Positions 1-6,125 of a DNA stretch of 40,549 nt are shown here, one piece after another. The translations under genes were made by a program, and so were the position numbers. Under the pieces are notes generated by a model that saw nothing but the letters and a program-made list of their open reading frames with translations, was not told the origin of the DNA and ran no database searches. The DNA is taken from NCBI GenBank assembly GCA_002482765.1, contig DLGP01000101.1, forward strand, positions 1 to 40,549, written 5' to 3'. Position 1 is the stretch's first letter; every line of letters begins with the position of its first letter. Source of the stretch: Alphaproteobacteria bacterium UBA7691. Its GTDB lineage: Bacteria > Pseudomonadota > Alphaproteobacteria > Ferrovibrionales > Ferrovibrionaceae.

Positions 1-195
1 CGAGCCAGCCTCGATGCCCGAGCCGGACAGCGCGCGGATGCGGCCCGATGCCTTGATGCCCATCTTGAACTTCACCCAACCGAGCGAAGCAGCAATCTCG
101 ATGTGCCCGTTGTACTCCGCCACATCAGTGGCGCCGACATAGAAGCCGCCCTCATCCAGGTCGGCGGCCGTGATATTCAGCGTTGGCAATGCCAT
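1..195 (-). CDS. Partial phage protein with GIxAG-type motif (C-terminus outside window)
   Basis: The first 65 codons of a leftward gene; the window edge removes the rest. The start at 195 is chosen because a strong ribosome binding site, GAGGAGGG (203-210), lies 6 nt upstream. The visible protein begins MALPTLNITAADLDEGG and ends with GSGIEAGS. The segment with SLGWVKFKMGIKASGRIRA followed by GIEAG resembles the entry to GIxAG hexapeptide-repeat regions I know from other phage proteins, which probably form a repetitive beta structure. That resemblance is from memory, and only one repeat is visible. It is the last visible gene of the leftward cluster, 169 nt beyond the 103-residue gene. The function is unknown and the structural role is an inference. 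Confidence 0.7.
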   Translation of the reverse strand, partial: MALPTLNITAADLDEGGFYVGATDVAEYNGHIEIAASLGWVKFKMGIKASGRIRALSGSGIEAGS

Positions 196-364
196 CTCAA
201 TCCCTCCTCGGATCAGCAGCGTAATTGCTGCGCACTCGCCGCCCGCAGGCGACGAGGCCGCAGCAATCAGGCCGAGGGGGCGGGGTGGGACGCCCAGGGC
301 GATTGCCGCGCTTGCCGCCGGCATGGAGGGAGCAGGCCGGCGGCGAGTGGTGGTTGGAGGCGCG

Positions 365-676
365 TCATGATTGGGCCTCTTCAGCGCGACGGCGTTCTTC
401 CAACGCAGCAAGCCTCGCCTCTGCTGCTGGGCGGTTAATGTACATTCGATGGCGCATAGCATCGATGATGCGCGCCGCGCCTTCTGACGTGACCGCGCAG
501 CTAAAGTTATTGATGATAGTGGACTGAACGAGAAAGGCGACCGCAGCCAGATCATCCCGACTGATGTGGAGCAGACCTAGTTGTTCGTGTGTGGGAATCA
601 ACTGCGTGATTTCGCGCTCGATCACTAGCAGGTTTTCGAGGAGGTCGAAGAGAGATGGGGGGGTGTCTTTAATCAT
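365..676 (-). CDS. Small helical protein of unknown function (103 aa)
   Basis: Reads MIKDTPPSLFDLLENLLVIE at its N-terminus and ends in a charged Ala/Arg/Glu helix (AARLAALEERRRAEEAQS). The start at 676 is preferred over a longer in-frame start at 736 because its ATG overlaps the TGA of the upstream gene as ATGA (673-676), the arrangement also seen at the next junction. The protein looks soluble and mostly alpha-helical, with a hydrophobic middle part (DDLAAVAFLVQSTIINNF). I recognise no family. It belongs to the leftward cluster that begins near the parS-like site and is probably translated by coupling from its upstream neighbour. Confidence 0.6.
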   Translation of the reverse strand: MIKDTPPSLFDLLENLLVIEREITQLIPTHEQLGLLHISRDDLAAVAFLVQSTIINNFSCAVTSEGAARIIDAMRHRMYINRPAAEARLAALEERRRAEEAQS

Positions 677-849
677 GCTGCACCGCCTTCCGCCTTGGAG
701 ATGGCGGCGCGGGCTTCCTCCCGCGAGTATCCGCACGTCTTTAGAATTGCGATGGCCCTGCGCAGGCCGAACGATTTGTTACGCAGGCCCTGCATAACTG
801 CGTCAACATGCGGGTCGCTCTGGTTCTCGATCTGCTGCCGGTCGCTCAT
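673..849 (-). CDS. Small hypothetical protein (58 aa)
   Basis: A 58-residue protein beginning MSDRQQIENQSDPHVDAVMQ. The start at 849 overlaps the stop of the 202-residue gene as ATGA (846-849), and its own stop overlaps the next start in the same way (673-676). The longer form from 885 would run 37 nt into the upstream gene and is less likely. The C-terminal half (RAIAILKTCGYSREEARAAI) looks like a short helical unit resembling UBA or helix-turn-helix packing, which is not enough to assign function. The two 4-nt overlaps argue that it is a real, translationally coupled gene. Confidence 0.55.
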   Translation of the reverse strand: MSDRQQIENQSDPHVDAVMQGLRNKSFGLRRAIAILKTCGYSREEARAAISKAEGGAA

Positions 850-1454
850 GCTGCACCGCCTTCCCAGCGATCCGCTTCGCACCACATGCCGTGGTAGACG
901 ATGCGCTCAAGCGCGATCAACGATTGGCTGGTAAACGCGGTGCGGTTCACGATTGCCGAATAGCGGCCATCCTCATCCTGCTCAATACCGGCGCCGGTCG
1001 CGTAGATGAAGCCGCCTCGCGGGCTAATGTCGTCGAGGCTGCATTCCAGGGCGACCGCCAACTCCTCCGCCGAAACCTGCCGCCGGGATGCCTGGAATTG
1101 CTCAAAGCTGATCCGAGTGATTGGGGGTGACGTTTCTGCCGACCAGACCGGATCGGCTAGATTGATGCTCTGGCACAGCGCGTCGATTTCATCGGTGGTC
1201 AGCTTCTCAAGCCGCCCATCATCGGTTGCGATTGCCAAAATCGACCCGGTTGGCTCAATGCCGGAATCCGTCATTGCTTCCAGCAGCCGCAGCGCCGCCA
1301 GCACGGTGGCATGCTGCCGCTCGCCCAGCAGCACCATGTAGCAGGGGCTGGCTAAACCCGACGCCGACACGGCACCACCATCGGTCGCGGCATTAGCCTC
1401 GGCAAAGACTTGGCGCATATCCCGGAAAATCTCCGTGGTGTTCTCCCGGCACAT
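846..1454 (-). CDS. Unrecognised acidic protein (202 aa)
   Basis: A 202-residue soluble-looking protein beginning MCRENTTEIFRDMRQVFAEA. GGGGAG-like purines (1464-1469 on the plus strand, complement) lie about 9 nt upstream of the ATG, and the preceding gene stops 3 nt away. The middle part carries many Glu and Asp residues and alternates short predicted helices and strands; there is no signal peptide or membrane segment. The C-terminus (IALERIVYHGMWCEADRWEGGAA) is Trp and Cys containing. I recognise no domain. The position within an apparently coupled leftward cluster suggests expression together with its neighbours from the promoter candidate near 2005-2033. Confidence 0.65.
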   Translation of the reverse strand: MCRENTTEIFRDMRQVFAEANAATDGGAVSASGLASPCYMVLLGERQHATVLAALRLLEAMTDSGIEPTGSILAIATDDGRLEKLTTDEIDALCQSINLADPVWSAETSPPITRISFEQFQASRRQVSAEELAVALECSLDDISPRGGFIYATGAGIEQDEDGRYSAIVNRTAFTSQSLIALERIVYHGMWCEADRWEGGAA

Positions 1455-1457
1455 GGA

Positions 1458-1931
1458 TCAGCACTCCCCGCGCAGCGCGCCAAGCAGCAGGTCCAGCCCC
1501 TTGAGCCGTTCGGCCAAGGCGCGGTCCAGCGGCATCGGGTAGACGGTCAGGCCGGAAAGCAGGTTCGAGAAGCCCCGCCCCAGCAATTGGTTGTTCCAGG
1601 AGCGCGCCAGAGAGCGACAATCCCGCTCGGTCAGCATCAGGACGGAGCCGTATGGCTGGTGCGGCGCGTCCGGGTCGATCCCGAACCGATCCAGCCTGAA
1701 CTGCCGCGCCGCGCCGTCCCGAGTGAGCGACATGCTGGCATCGCTGAGCACCGCCACCCAGCCGGCGGCCATCAGCACGCGGTCATGGCGGGTCAGGTAA
1801 TCCTCAATCGCCTGGCTTTGCTCAAACAGACCCCGGCGCAGCCGGGAAAGGTTATCGTCCACCTGGAGCGCAGCGGACGATAATGCGCCGCGCGTGTGTA
1901 TGCCGGGGATGGCAAGGGACAGGTTCATCAT
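1458..1931 (-). CDS. Unrecognised first gene of leftward cluster (157 aa)
   Basis: A 157-residue protein beginning MMNLSLAIPGIHTRGALSSA. Two adjacent ATG codons (1931 and 1928) could start it; GAGGAGG lies about 12 nt upstream, slightly far, so the second ATG is not excluded. The sequence contains the segment TERDCRSLARSWNNQLLGRG and a leucine-rich C-terminus (ALAERLKGLDLLLGALRGEC). There is no membrane span and no family I recognise. It is the promoter-proximal gene of the leftward cluster: its start codon lies about 41 nt downstream, in the direction of transcription, from the parS-like palindrome, which therefore sits in its leader. Confidence 0.65.
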   Translation of the reverse strand: MMNLSLAIPGIHTRGALSSAALQVDDNLSRLRRGLFEQSQAIEDYLTRHDRVLMAAGWVAVLSDASMSLTRDGAARQFRLDRFGIDPDAPHQPYGSVLMLTERDCRSLARSWNNQLLGRGFSNLLSGLTVYPMPLDRALAERLKGLDLLLGALRGEC

Positions 1932-1971
1932 GGTGGTTCAGCGCCTCCTCGCGCGTTGCCATATCGGTCGG

Positions 1972-1987
1972 CGTTTCACGTGAAACA
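1972..1987. promoter_or_regulatory. parS: parS-like ParB binding site
   Basis: The bases CGTTTCACGTGAAACA contain a perfect 14-bp palindrome, GTTTCACGTGAAAC (1973-1986). The chromosomal ParB (Spo0J) binding site consensus is TGTTTCACGTGAAACA, so 15 of 16 positions match and only the first base differs. The site lies in the leader of the leftward cluster, just downstream of a promoter candidate. No ParA or ParB gene is visible in this window, so the natural reader would be host ParB or a phage ParB encoded elsewhere. Identity with the consensus is seen directly; binding is inferred. Confidence 0.8.
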
Positions 1988-1996
1988 GTTGAAAGC

Positions 1997-2021
1997 CGTA
2001 ACAAATTGTAGCGTAACAAAT
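1997..2021. repeat. Direct repeat CGTAACAAAT x2
   Basis: Two exact 10-bp copies of CGTAACAAAT begin at 1997 and 2012, 15 bp apart. Both overlap or adjoin the leftward -10 box and the spacer of the promoter candidate. Such phasing is compatible with a regulator contacting tandem sites, but it could also be chance in AT-rich DNA. Confidence 0.5.
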
Positions 2022-2033
2022 ATGTACAGTAAA
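2005..2033 (-). promoter_or_regulatory. Candidate sigma70 promoter for leftward cluster
   Basis: Read on the minus strand: a -35 box TTTACT (2028-2033, 4 of 6 matches to TTGACA), a 17-nt spacer and a -10 box TACAAT (2005-2010, 5 of 6 matches to TATAAT). Transcription would start near 1998 and run through the parS-like palindrome into the 157-residue gene. Confidence 0.5.
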
Positions 2034-2134
2034 GCACAAATAGAGTGGATGGACGGATAATAATTGGCATGGCGCTGTGCGGGCGGTCGGACATGGCTTT
2101 CTCGCGCACGCGCACCTGCGCACGACGAATGGCT

Positions 2135-2162
2135 TTGCATTTCAAATATGCAATGGATTGCA
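2135..2162. promoter_or_regulatory. Overlapping inverted repeats (operator-like)
   Basis: TTGCAT (2135-2140) and ATGCAA (2148-2153) form one inverted repeat with a 7-nt spacer. TGCAAT (2149-2154) and ATTGCA (2157-2162) form a second with a 2-nt spacer. The two share the central half-site. Nested dyads like this are typical of operators for dimeric repressors, but no matching regulator is known here. Confidence 0.35.
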
Positions 2163-2298
2163 ACCGCCGCCGCAGAAGCGCTTTCCGGTGCTGGTCCTGC
2201 CCTCAGGCTATTCGATCCAGCCTCGTGCGCGCTCGCGCGTAGCAATTATGGTGCCATTTATTGTAGAAAACATACGCAACAAAACTGTCTATTATTGC

Positions 2299-2313
2299 GC
2301 TTGACCGTCAAGC
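2299..2313. promoter_or_regulatory. 7-bp inverted repeat downstream of TATTAT
   Basis: GCTTGAC (2299-2305) and GTCAAGC (2307-2313) form a perfect dyad around a single C. It begins a few bases after TATTAT (2290-2295), a possible rightward -10 box, and ends about 120 nt before the terminase small subunit start chosen here. It could be an operator or a small leader hairpin. Confidence 0.35.
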
Positions 2314-2435
2314 AGTTTGGACGCTAGATGTTGGCACGCTCGACAAACCGTCAGCGGTCGCCAGCGATCACCAATCAATCAGGTGGTCACCATTCCGAGC
2401 GGCGCCCCGCCAGAAAACCCAGGAGAACCCCAGCA

Positions 2436-3161
2436 GTGGCCAACCAGCCGCCATCCCAGCGCGTCTCCAGGACTGAGGCGCTGGCGGCGTATCTTGGCTT
2501 GGGGCCTGAGCGCAGCCTCCGCTCGCTCATGGTGTGGCTGCAACAGAACGCGGCCGGAAAAACTGTGCCGAGCCAGCGGACTGTTGCAACCTGGTCGACC
2601 GAAGACAAATGGGTTGCCGCCGCACGGGCGCACGATGAGAAGGTCGGTGCCACCGTCTCCACGGTGATAGCCCAGGCGCAAGGCAAGGCGCTGGCGGACG
2701 AGTTGGGTATCACTGGCGTTGACGTGCTACGTGAATATTCGCGCATTGCGTTTTTCAACCCGGTGGACTTTCTCAAAATCGGGGCGGACGGCACGGTGAT
2801 GACCGACCTGTCGATCCTCGACCGGCAGCCCGATCTGGCCCGCGCGATTCAGTCACTGAAGGTCAAGACACACCAGCTTATGGCGCTCGACCGCAATGGC
2901 GATCCCTGCCAGGCAGAGGTGCGCGAGGTCGAGGTTAAGTTCTGGTCGAAGCTCGAAGCGTTGCGGCAGCTTGGGACGCATCTCGGCGTCCTCAAAGAGC
3001 CGGCAGTGCCAGGCGGGACCACGAACATCAACCTCAACCAGCAGAACAATATCACTGTATCGCCAGCGCAGGCCGCCGCCGACGAGATGCGGGCGCTGGA
3101 GGAAATATTCGGCGATGCGCTGCGTCAGATGGCGGCGAGGCCCCTGCCGCCGCCGGCATAG
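2436..3161 (+). CDS. terS: Terminase small subunit
   Basis: The small subunit recognises phage DNA and guides the large subunit during packaging. The centre and C-terminal half carry the pattern known from terminase small subunits: a GVDVLREYSRIAFFNPVDF segment, then an acidic stretch and KFWSKLEALRQLGTHLGVLK, which commonly marks the oligomerisation end of this family. The N-terminal part (TEALAAYLGLGPERSLRSLM with SQRTVATWSTEDKW) looks like a helix-turn-helix DNA-binding region. The start is GTG at 2436, 10 nt after AGGAG (2421-2425). An in-frame ATG at 2328 would add 36 Arg/Pro/Ser-rich residues and has no ribosome binding site, so it is less likely. The large subunit follows directly, as expected. 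Confidence 0.8.
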   Translation: MANQPPSQRVSRTEALAAYLGLGPERSLRSLMVWLQQNAAGKTVPSQRTVATWSTEDKWVAAARAHDEKVGATVSTVIAQAQGKALADELGITGVDVLREYSRIAFFNPVDFLKIGADGTVMTDLSILDRQPDLARAIQSLKVKTHQLMALDRNGDPCQAEVREVEVKFWSKLEALRQLGTHLGVLKEPAVPGGTTNINLNQQNNITVSPAQAAADEMRALEEIFGDALRQMAARPLPPPA

Positions 3162-3179
3162 CGACCCGGCGCTCTCACC

Positions 3180-4781
3180 GTGCGCCACGATCAGCTCCCC
3201 CGCACGCGACTCGGTGCGATAGAGTTCTACGCCGCCGTCACGATGCGTGCCGCGCAGAATGGTGAGGCATCGGTGCGCCGCATCAAGCGCTGGCTGTGCC
3301 GGAATGACCTGTTTTATCTGCTCACGGTCGGCTGTGGGCGCACAGACGTTGCCGCATCAGACTGGCTGTTCGATCGCTGCCGCGAGGTATTTGCCAACCC
3401 GAATGGCGTGCTCGACCTGTGGGCGCGCGAGCACTACAAGTCGACGATCATCAGCTTTGGGCTGTCTCTCCAGGATATCCTGGCAAGCCACGGCAACGAG
3501 CCGGAGAAACGATACGGCGGCCGGGAGGTGACAATCGGCTTCTTCTCGCAGACCCGGCCGCTGGCCAAGGATTTCTTGAAGATGATCAAGGTCGAGGCCG
3601 AGACGAATAGTTTCCTCAACGATCTGTTCCCCGACGTTCTCTGGGGTGTCGATGGCACGCCAGATGCCACATGGTCAGAGGATGGCGGACTGATCTTCCG
3701 CCGCAAATCGAACGCGCGCGAGGCGACGGTCGAGGCGTGGGGCCTGGTCGATGGTCAGCCGACCGGCAAGCATTTCTACATAGTGGTCTACGACGACGTG
3801 GTGACGCTGGATAACATCCAGACCGAGCATCAGATGATTAAGACCACGAAGGCGTGGGAAATGTCGCTGAACCTCGGCACCGAGGGCGGCTGGGTCCGCT
3901 ACATCGGCACCCGCTACCACGCCAACGACACATACCGCACGATGCTGGAGCGTGGGATTCCGGCCCGGACCTACACCGCCACCCTGGACGGCACAGACCG
4001 CATCGAGGCCGACAATTGCCGCTTTCGGTCGGTCGCATTCCTGGCCGAGCGGCGCAAACTGATGGGGCCGTACACGTTCGCGTCGCAGATGCTGCAAGAC
4101 CCCAAGGCTGATAAAGCCCAGGGTTTCCTGCCGGCGTGGCTGAAATATTGGCCGGCGACGAACACGCGGAACCTAAATTTCTACATCGTGGTCGACCCGT
4201 CCTCCGGCCGGAAACGAGAAGAGGGCAAGAACGATTACACCTCAATGTGGGTGATCGGCGTCTCGGCCGACGGCAAGTTTTATGTCGTTGACGCGATCCG
4301 CGACCGGCTCAATTTGTCTGGCCGTCAGAAAGCGCTATTCGACCTGCACCGCCGCTGGCGACCGCTCGGCGTCGGCTACGAGCAGGAGGGCATGCAGGCC
4401 GATATTGAGCACTTCGAGTATGTGATGAAGGTCGAGAACTATCGGTTTCAGATCAAGCCGCTCGCCAACAAGGGCGTATCAAAGTCCGACCGTATCAAAC
4501 GGCTCCAGCCGGTGTTCGAGCAGGGCAACATCCTGCTGCCGGAAAGCCTGGTGCGGCACGATTGGGAAGGCAAGGCCGTCGATCTGGTCCGCGTGTTCAT
4601 CGACGACGAGTACAGCGCTTTTCCAGTGATGGCGCACGACGACATGCTCGATGCGCTCGAAAAGGTGCTGCACCCAGACCTGTATGTCACCGCGCCGAGC
4701 CACGAGCAGCCTGAATCTCGCCGTGACCCCTATCGCATGTCGCCCGACGATGCCAACCGGCTTGGTTGGATGGGCAGTTAA
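3180..4781 (+). CDS. terL: Terminase large subunit (ATPase and nuclease)
   Basis: The motor that translocates DNA into the prohead and cuts it. Visible motifs, numbered from the GTG at 3180: a Walker A variant REHYKST at 83-89, Walker B YIVVYDD at 200-206, and an RNase H-like nuclease with acidic residues at D339 (IVVDPSSG), E401-E403 (GYEQEG) and H486-D487-D488 followed by D491. At 533 residues the length is normal. The LDLWAREHYKST segment is a well-known form of the ATPase motif in this family. The start is uncertain: GTG 3180 keeps a family-like N-terminus (AIEFYAAV) but has no clear ribosome binding site; ATG 3243 is the alternative. The gene lies 18 nt after the small subunit. Confidence 0.93.
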   Translation: MRHDQLPRTRLGAIEFYAAVTMRAAQNGEASVRRIKRWLCRNDLFYLLTVGCGRTDVAASDWLFDRCREVFANPNGVLDLWAREHYKSTIISFGLSLQDILASHGNEPEKRYGGREVTIGFFSQTRPLAKDFLKMIKVEAETNSFLNDLFPDVLWGVDGTPDATWSEDGGLIFRRKSNAREATVEAWGLVDGQPTGKHFYIVVYDDVVTLDNIQTEHQMIKTTKAWEMSLNLGTEGGWVRYIGTRYHANDTYRTMLERGIPARTYTATLDGTDRIEADNCRFRSVAFLAERRKLMGPYTFASQMLQDPKADKAQGFLPAWLKYWPATNTRNLNFYIVVDPSSGRKREEGKNDYTSMWVIGVSADGKFYVVDAIRDRLNLSGRQKALFDLHRRWRPLGVGYEQEGMQADIEHFEYVMKVENYRFQIKPLANKGVSKSDRIKRLQPVFEQGNILLPESLVRHDWEGKAVDLVRVFIDDEYSAFPVMAHDDMLDALEKVLHPDLYVTAPSHEQPESRRDPYRMSPDDANRLGWMGS

Positions 4782-4817
4782 CCACACACCACCATCTCTC
4801 TCGAAAGGAGACAGACC

Positions 4818-5033
4818 ATGCCGCGTTCCGCCGCCGAGCTTGACGCACTGTTGGAGCCGCACACCGACAAGGCGGCGCTGATCCAGTCCCTGGCCTACGC
4901 CACCTATGCCGGCGACCCGACCAACAACCTGGTGCCGGCCTATATCGGCCAGGACTGCCTCGATACCAGCGGCAACCATTGGTATCGGGCGCACGGCCTG
5001 ACCAACGCCGACTGGAAGAAGCTGAACAACTGA
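4818..5033 (+). CDS. Small phage protein (71 aa), unknown
   Basis: A 71-residue protein beginning MPRSAAELDALLEPHTDKAA, with GAAAGGAGA placed well ahead of the ATG. Aromatic residues near the C-terminus (NHWYRAHGLTNADWKKLNN) suggest a small folded domain. I recognise no family. It lies 36 nt after terminase and is followed 13 nt later by another small gene, in a region where tailed phages often carry short head-assembly or accessory genes. Confidence 0.7.
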   Translation: MPRSAAELDALLEPHTDKAALIQSLAYATYAGDPTNNLVPAYIGQDCLDTSGNHWYRAHGLTNADWKKLNN

Positions 5034-5046
5034 GGAGCGCAACGCC

Positions 5047-5367
5047 ATGAAACCATCCATTGGCCGCATCGTCCACTATCGCTTGTCCGCCGAAGAAGCG
5101 GCGCAGATCAACGAGCGTCGCGCTCACGCTCGGCACAATCTGGACCGCATGCGCGTCGATAAGCCAGGCTTCCAGGCCCATTTGGGCAACGCCGTGAAGG
5201 CTGGCGATTTGGTCGCCATGGTCGTGACGGCCGTTTGGTCCGACATCTGCGTCAACGGACAGTGCCTGCTGGACGGCACGGACACCTTCTGGACGACCTC
5301 GCGGATGCTTGCCGTTGCTGACGACACGCCAGGCCATTGGTCCTGGCCGAAGCGCGAGGAGGCGTAA
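5047..5367 (+). CDS. Conserved phage hypothetical protein (106 aa)
   Basis: A 106-residue protein opening MKPSIGRIVHYRLSAEEAAQ. This N-terminus, together with a later G-x-V-x-A-G-D-hydrophobic pattern (NAVKAGDLVAMVVTAVW), a VNGQCLLDG segment and a Trp-rich end (GHWSWPKREEA), is a layout I recall from many uncharacterised siphovirus and podovirus proteins. The beta-rich pattern suggests a small barrel. No enzymatic motif is visible. GAGGAGCGC precedes the ATG. The neighbours are structural, but no role can be assigned from the sequence. Confidence 0.75.
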   Translation: MKPSIGRIVHYRLSAEEAAQINERRAHARHNLDRMRVDKPGFQAHLGNAVKAGDLVAMVVTAVWSDICVNGQCLLDGTDTFWTTSRMLAVADDTPGHWSWPKREEA

Positions 5368-5793
5368 ATGACCGACGAATTGAACGACGGGAACACCCCG
5401 ACGCCGCCGGATTTGGAGACGGCCCTGGCCGACAAAGATCGGCAGATTGCCGAATTAGTCTCTGGCACCGAGCGCCTGGCGGCACAGGTCGATGACCTGA
5501 CCATCGAGGTCGAGGCCCTGAAAGCCGTGCGCGGCGAGGCGCCGCCAGAGCCTCCGGTGGACGCGGTTCATCGGTCGACGGTGAAGGCTGCCCTGATCGA
5601 CCTGAACGTCACGCAGGCCGATGCCGATGCCATCGTTACCCGCGCTGGCCAGGCCGATAGCGCCAGCAAGGCGCAGTGGGGTGCTGCCATCGAGCACGCT
5701 ATGGCCGCTCTCAACTACGATGCCAGCCGGGCGGTGCTGCTGTGGGTGGCCGATATGAAGCGGCCGGCACAGCAGCAGGATGATCCCTCGTGA
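5368..5793 (+). CDS. Coiled-coil phage protein (141 aa)
   Basis: Begins MTDELNDGNTPTPPDLETAL directly after the stop of the preceding gene (TAA then ATG, GAGG about 5 nt upstream). Residues about 15-60 form a heptad-like acidic coiled coil (ETALADKDRQIAELVSG, VDDLTIEVEALKAV). A Pro-rich hinge follows, then a helical C-terminal half ending in QQQDDPS. There is no membrane segment. It may assist head assembly or bind a structural partner, but I recognise no family. The stop overlaps the next GTG start. Confidence 0.7.
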   Translation: MTDELNDGNTPTPPDLETALADKDRQIAELVSGTERLAAQVDDLTIEVEALKAVRGEAPPEPPVDAVHRSTVKAALIDLNVTQADADAIVTRAGQADSASKAQWGAAIEHAMAALNYDASRAVLLWVADMKRPAQQQDDPS

Positions 5794-6122
5794 AGCCGTT
5801 CCGTGCGATGGCGCCGCAGCCGGGCGCCCTGCCGCTGCCCGATCACAACAGCGTACTGGTGCTGGCGGCGAACACCGTCGAGACAGTCGCGGTGCCGGCC
5901 ACCGCCACGGTAGCGCGCCTCATCGCCACGTCGTTTGCCGTGGTGCTGGCCGACGCCAACCCGCCCAATGTCGCGGACCTCGCCGACGGCACTGCCGGCT
6001 ATGCCATCGGCCCAGGCGACGCGGTGTGGCTGGAGATCGAGCCTGGCACGATCACCAATCTGCGCTTTAACGCCGCCGGCACGCCGACTATTGGCGTAAG
6101 CTTTTGGGGCCGGGCCGGCTAA
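5790..6122 (+). CDS. Small beta-rich phage protein (110 aa)
   Basis: Starts at GTG 5790, overlapping the previous stop as GTGA; an in-frame ATG at 5808 is an alternative. The protein is rich in Ala, Val and Thr with short beta-type stretches (NSVLVLAANTVETVAVPA, RLIATSFAVVLA) and ends GVSFWGRAG. There are no charged helices and no clear membrane segment. The composition resembles small head or tail decoration proteins, but this is only compositional. It ends 3 nt before the portal gene. Confidence 0.65.
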   Translation: MKPFRAMAPQPGALPLPDHNSVLVLAANTVETVAVPATATVARLIATSFAVVLADANPPNVADLADGTAGYAIGPGDAVWLEIEPGTITNLRFNAAGTPTIGVSFWGRAG

Positions 6123-6125
6123 CGC

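Larger units (their letters stand above)
1932..2435. other. Divergent intergenic regulatory region
   Basis: About 500 nt between the leftward cluster and the rightward structural genes. It is richer in A+T than its flanks, especially 1988-2045 and 2240-2300. It holds the parS-like palindrome, a leftward promoter candidate, two copies of CGTAACAAAT, a cluster of TTGCA half-sites and a 7-bp inverted repeat, each listed separately. Several short open frames cross it, but none has a convincing ribosome binding site or protein-like composition. I could not find a convincing rightward promoter with both boxes at normal spacing; TATTAT (2290-2295) is the best -10 candidate. Confidence 0.6.

Noticed and set aside
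267..368. A 33-codon minus-strand frame whose ATG overlaps the stop at 365-367 as ATGA
   Set aside because: The overlap repeats the pattern of the cluster, but the product is Pro/Arg/Ser-rich noise-like sequence and nothing else supports it. The 169 nt here (196-364) are best described as a gap with no clear gene.
1852..2163. Minus-strand open frames across the parS-like region
   Set aside because: They overlap the 157-residue gene or the regulatory region, and their sequences look untranslated.
2328..2435. N-terminal extension of the terminase small subunit from ATG 2328
   Set aside because: There is no ribosome binding site at 2328 and the added residues are Arg/Pro/Ser-rich; the GTG at 2436 has AGGAG upstream.
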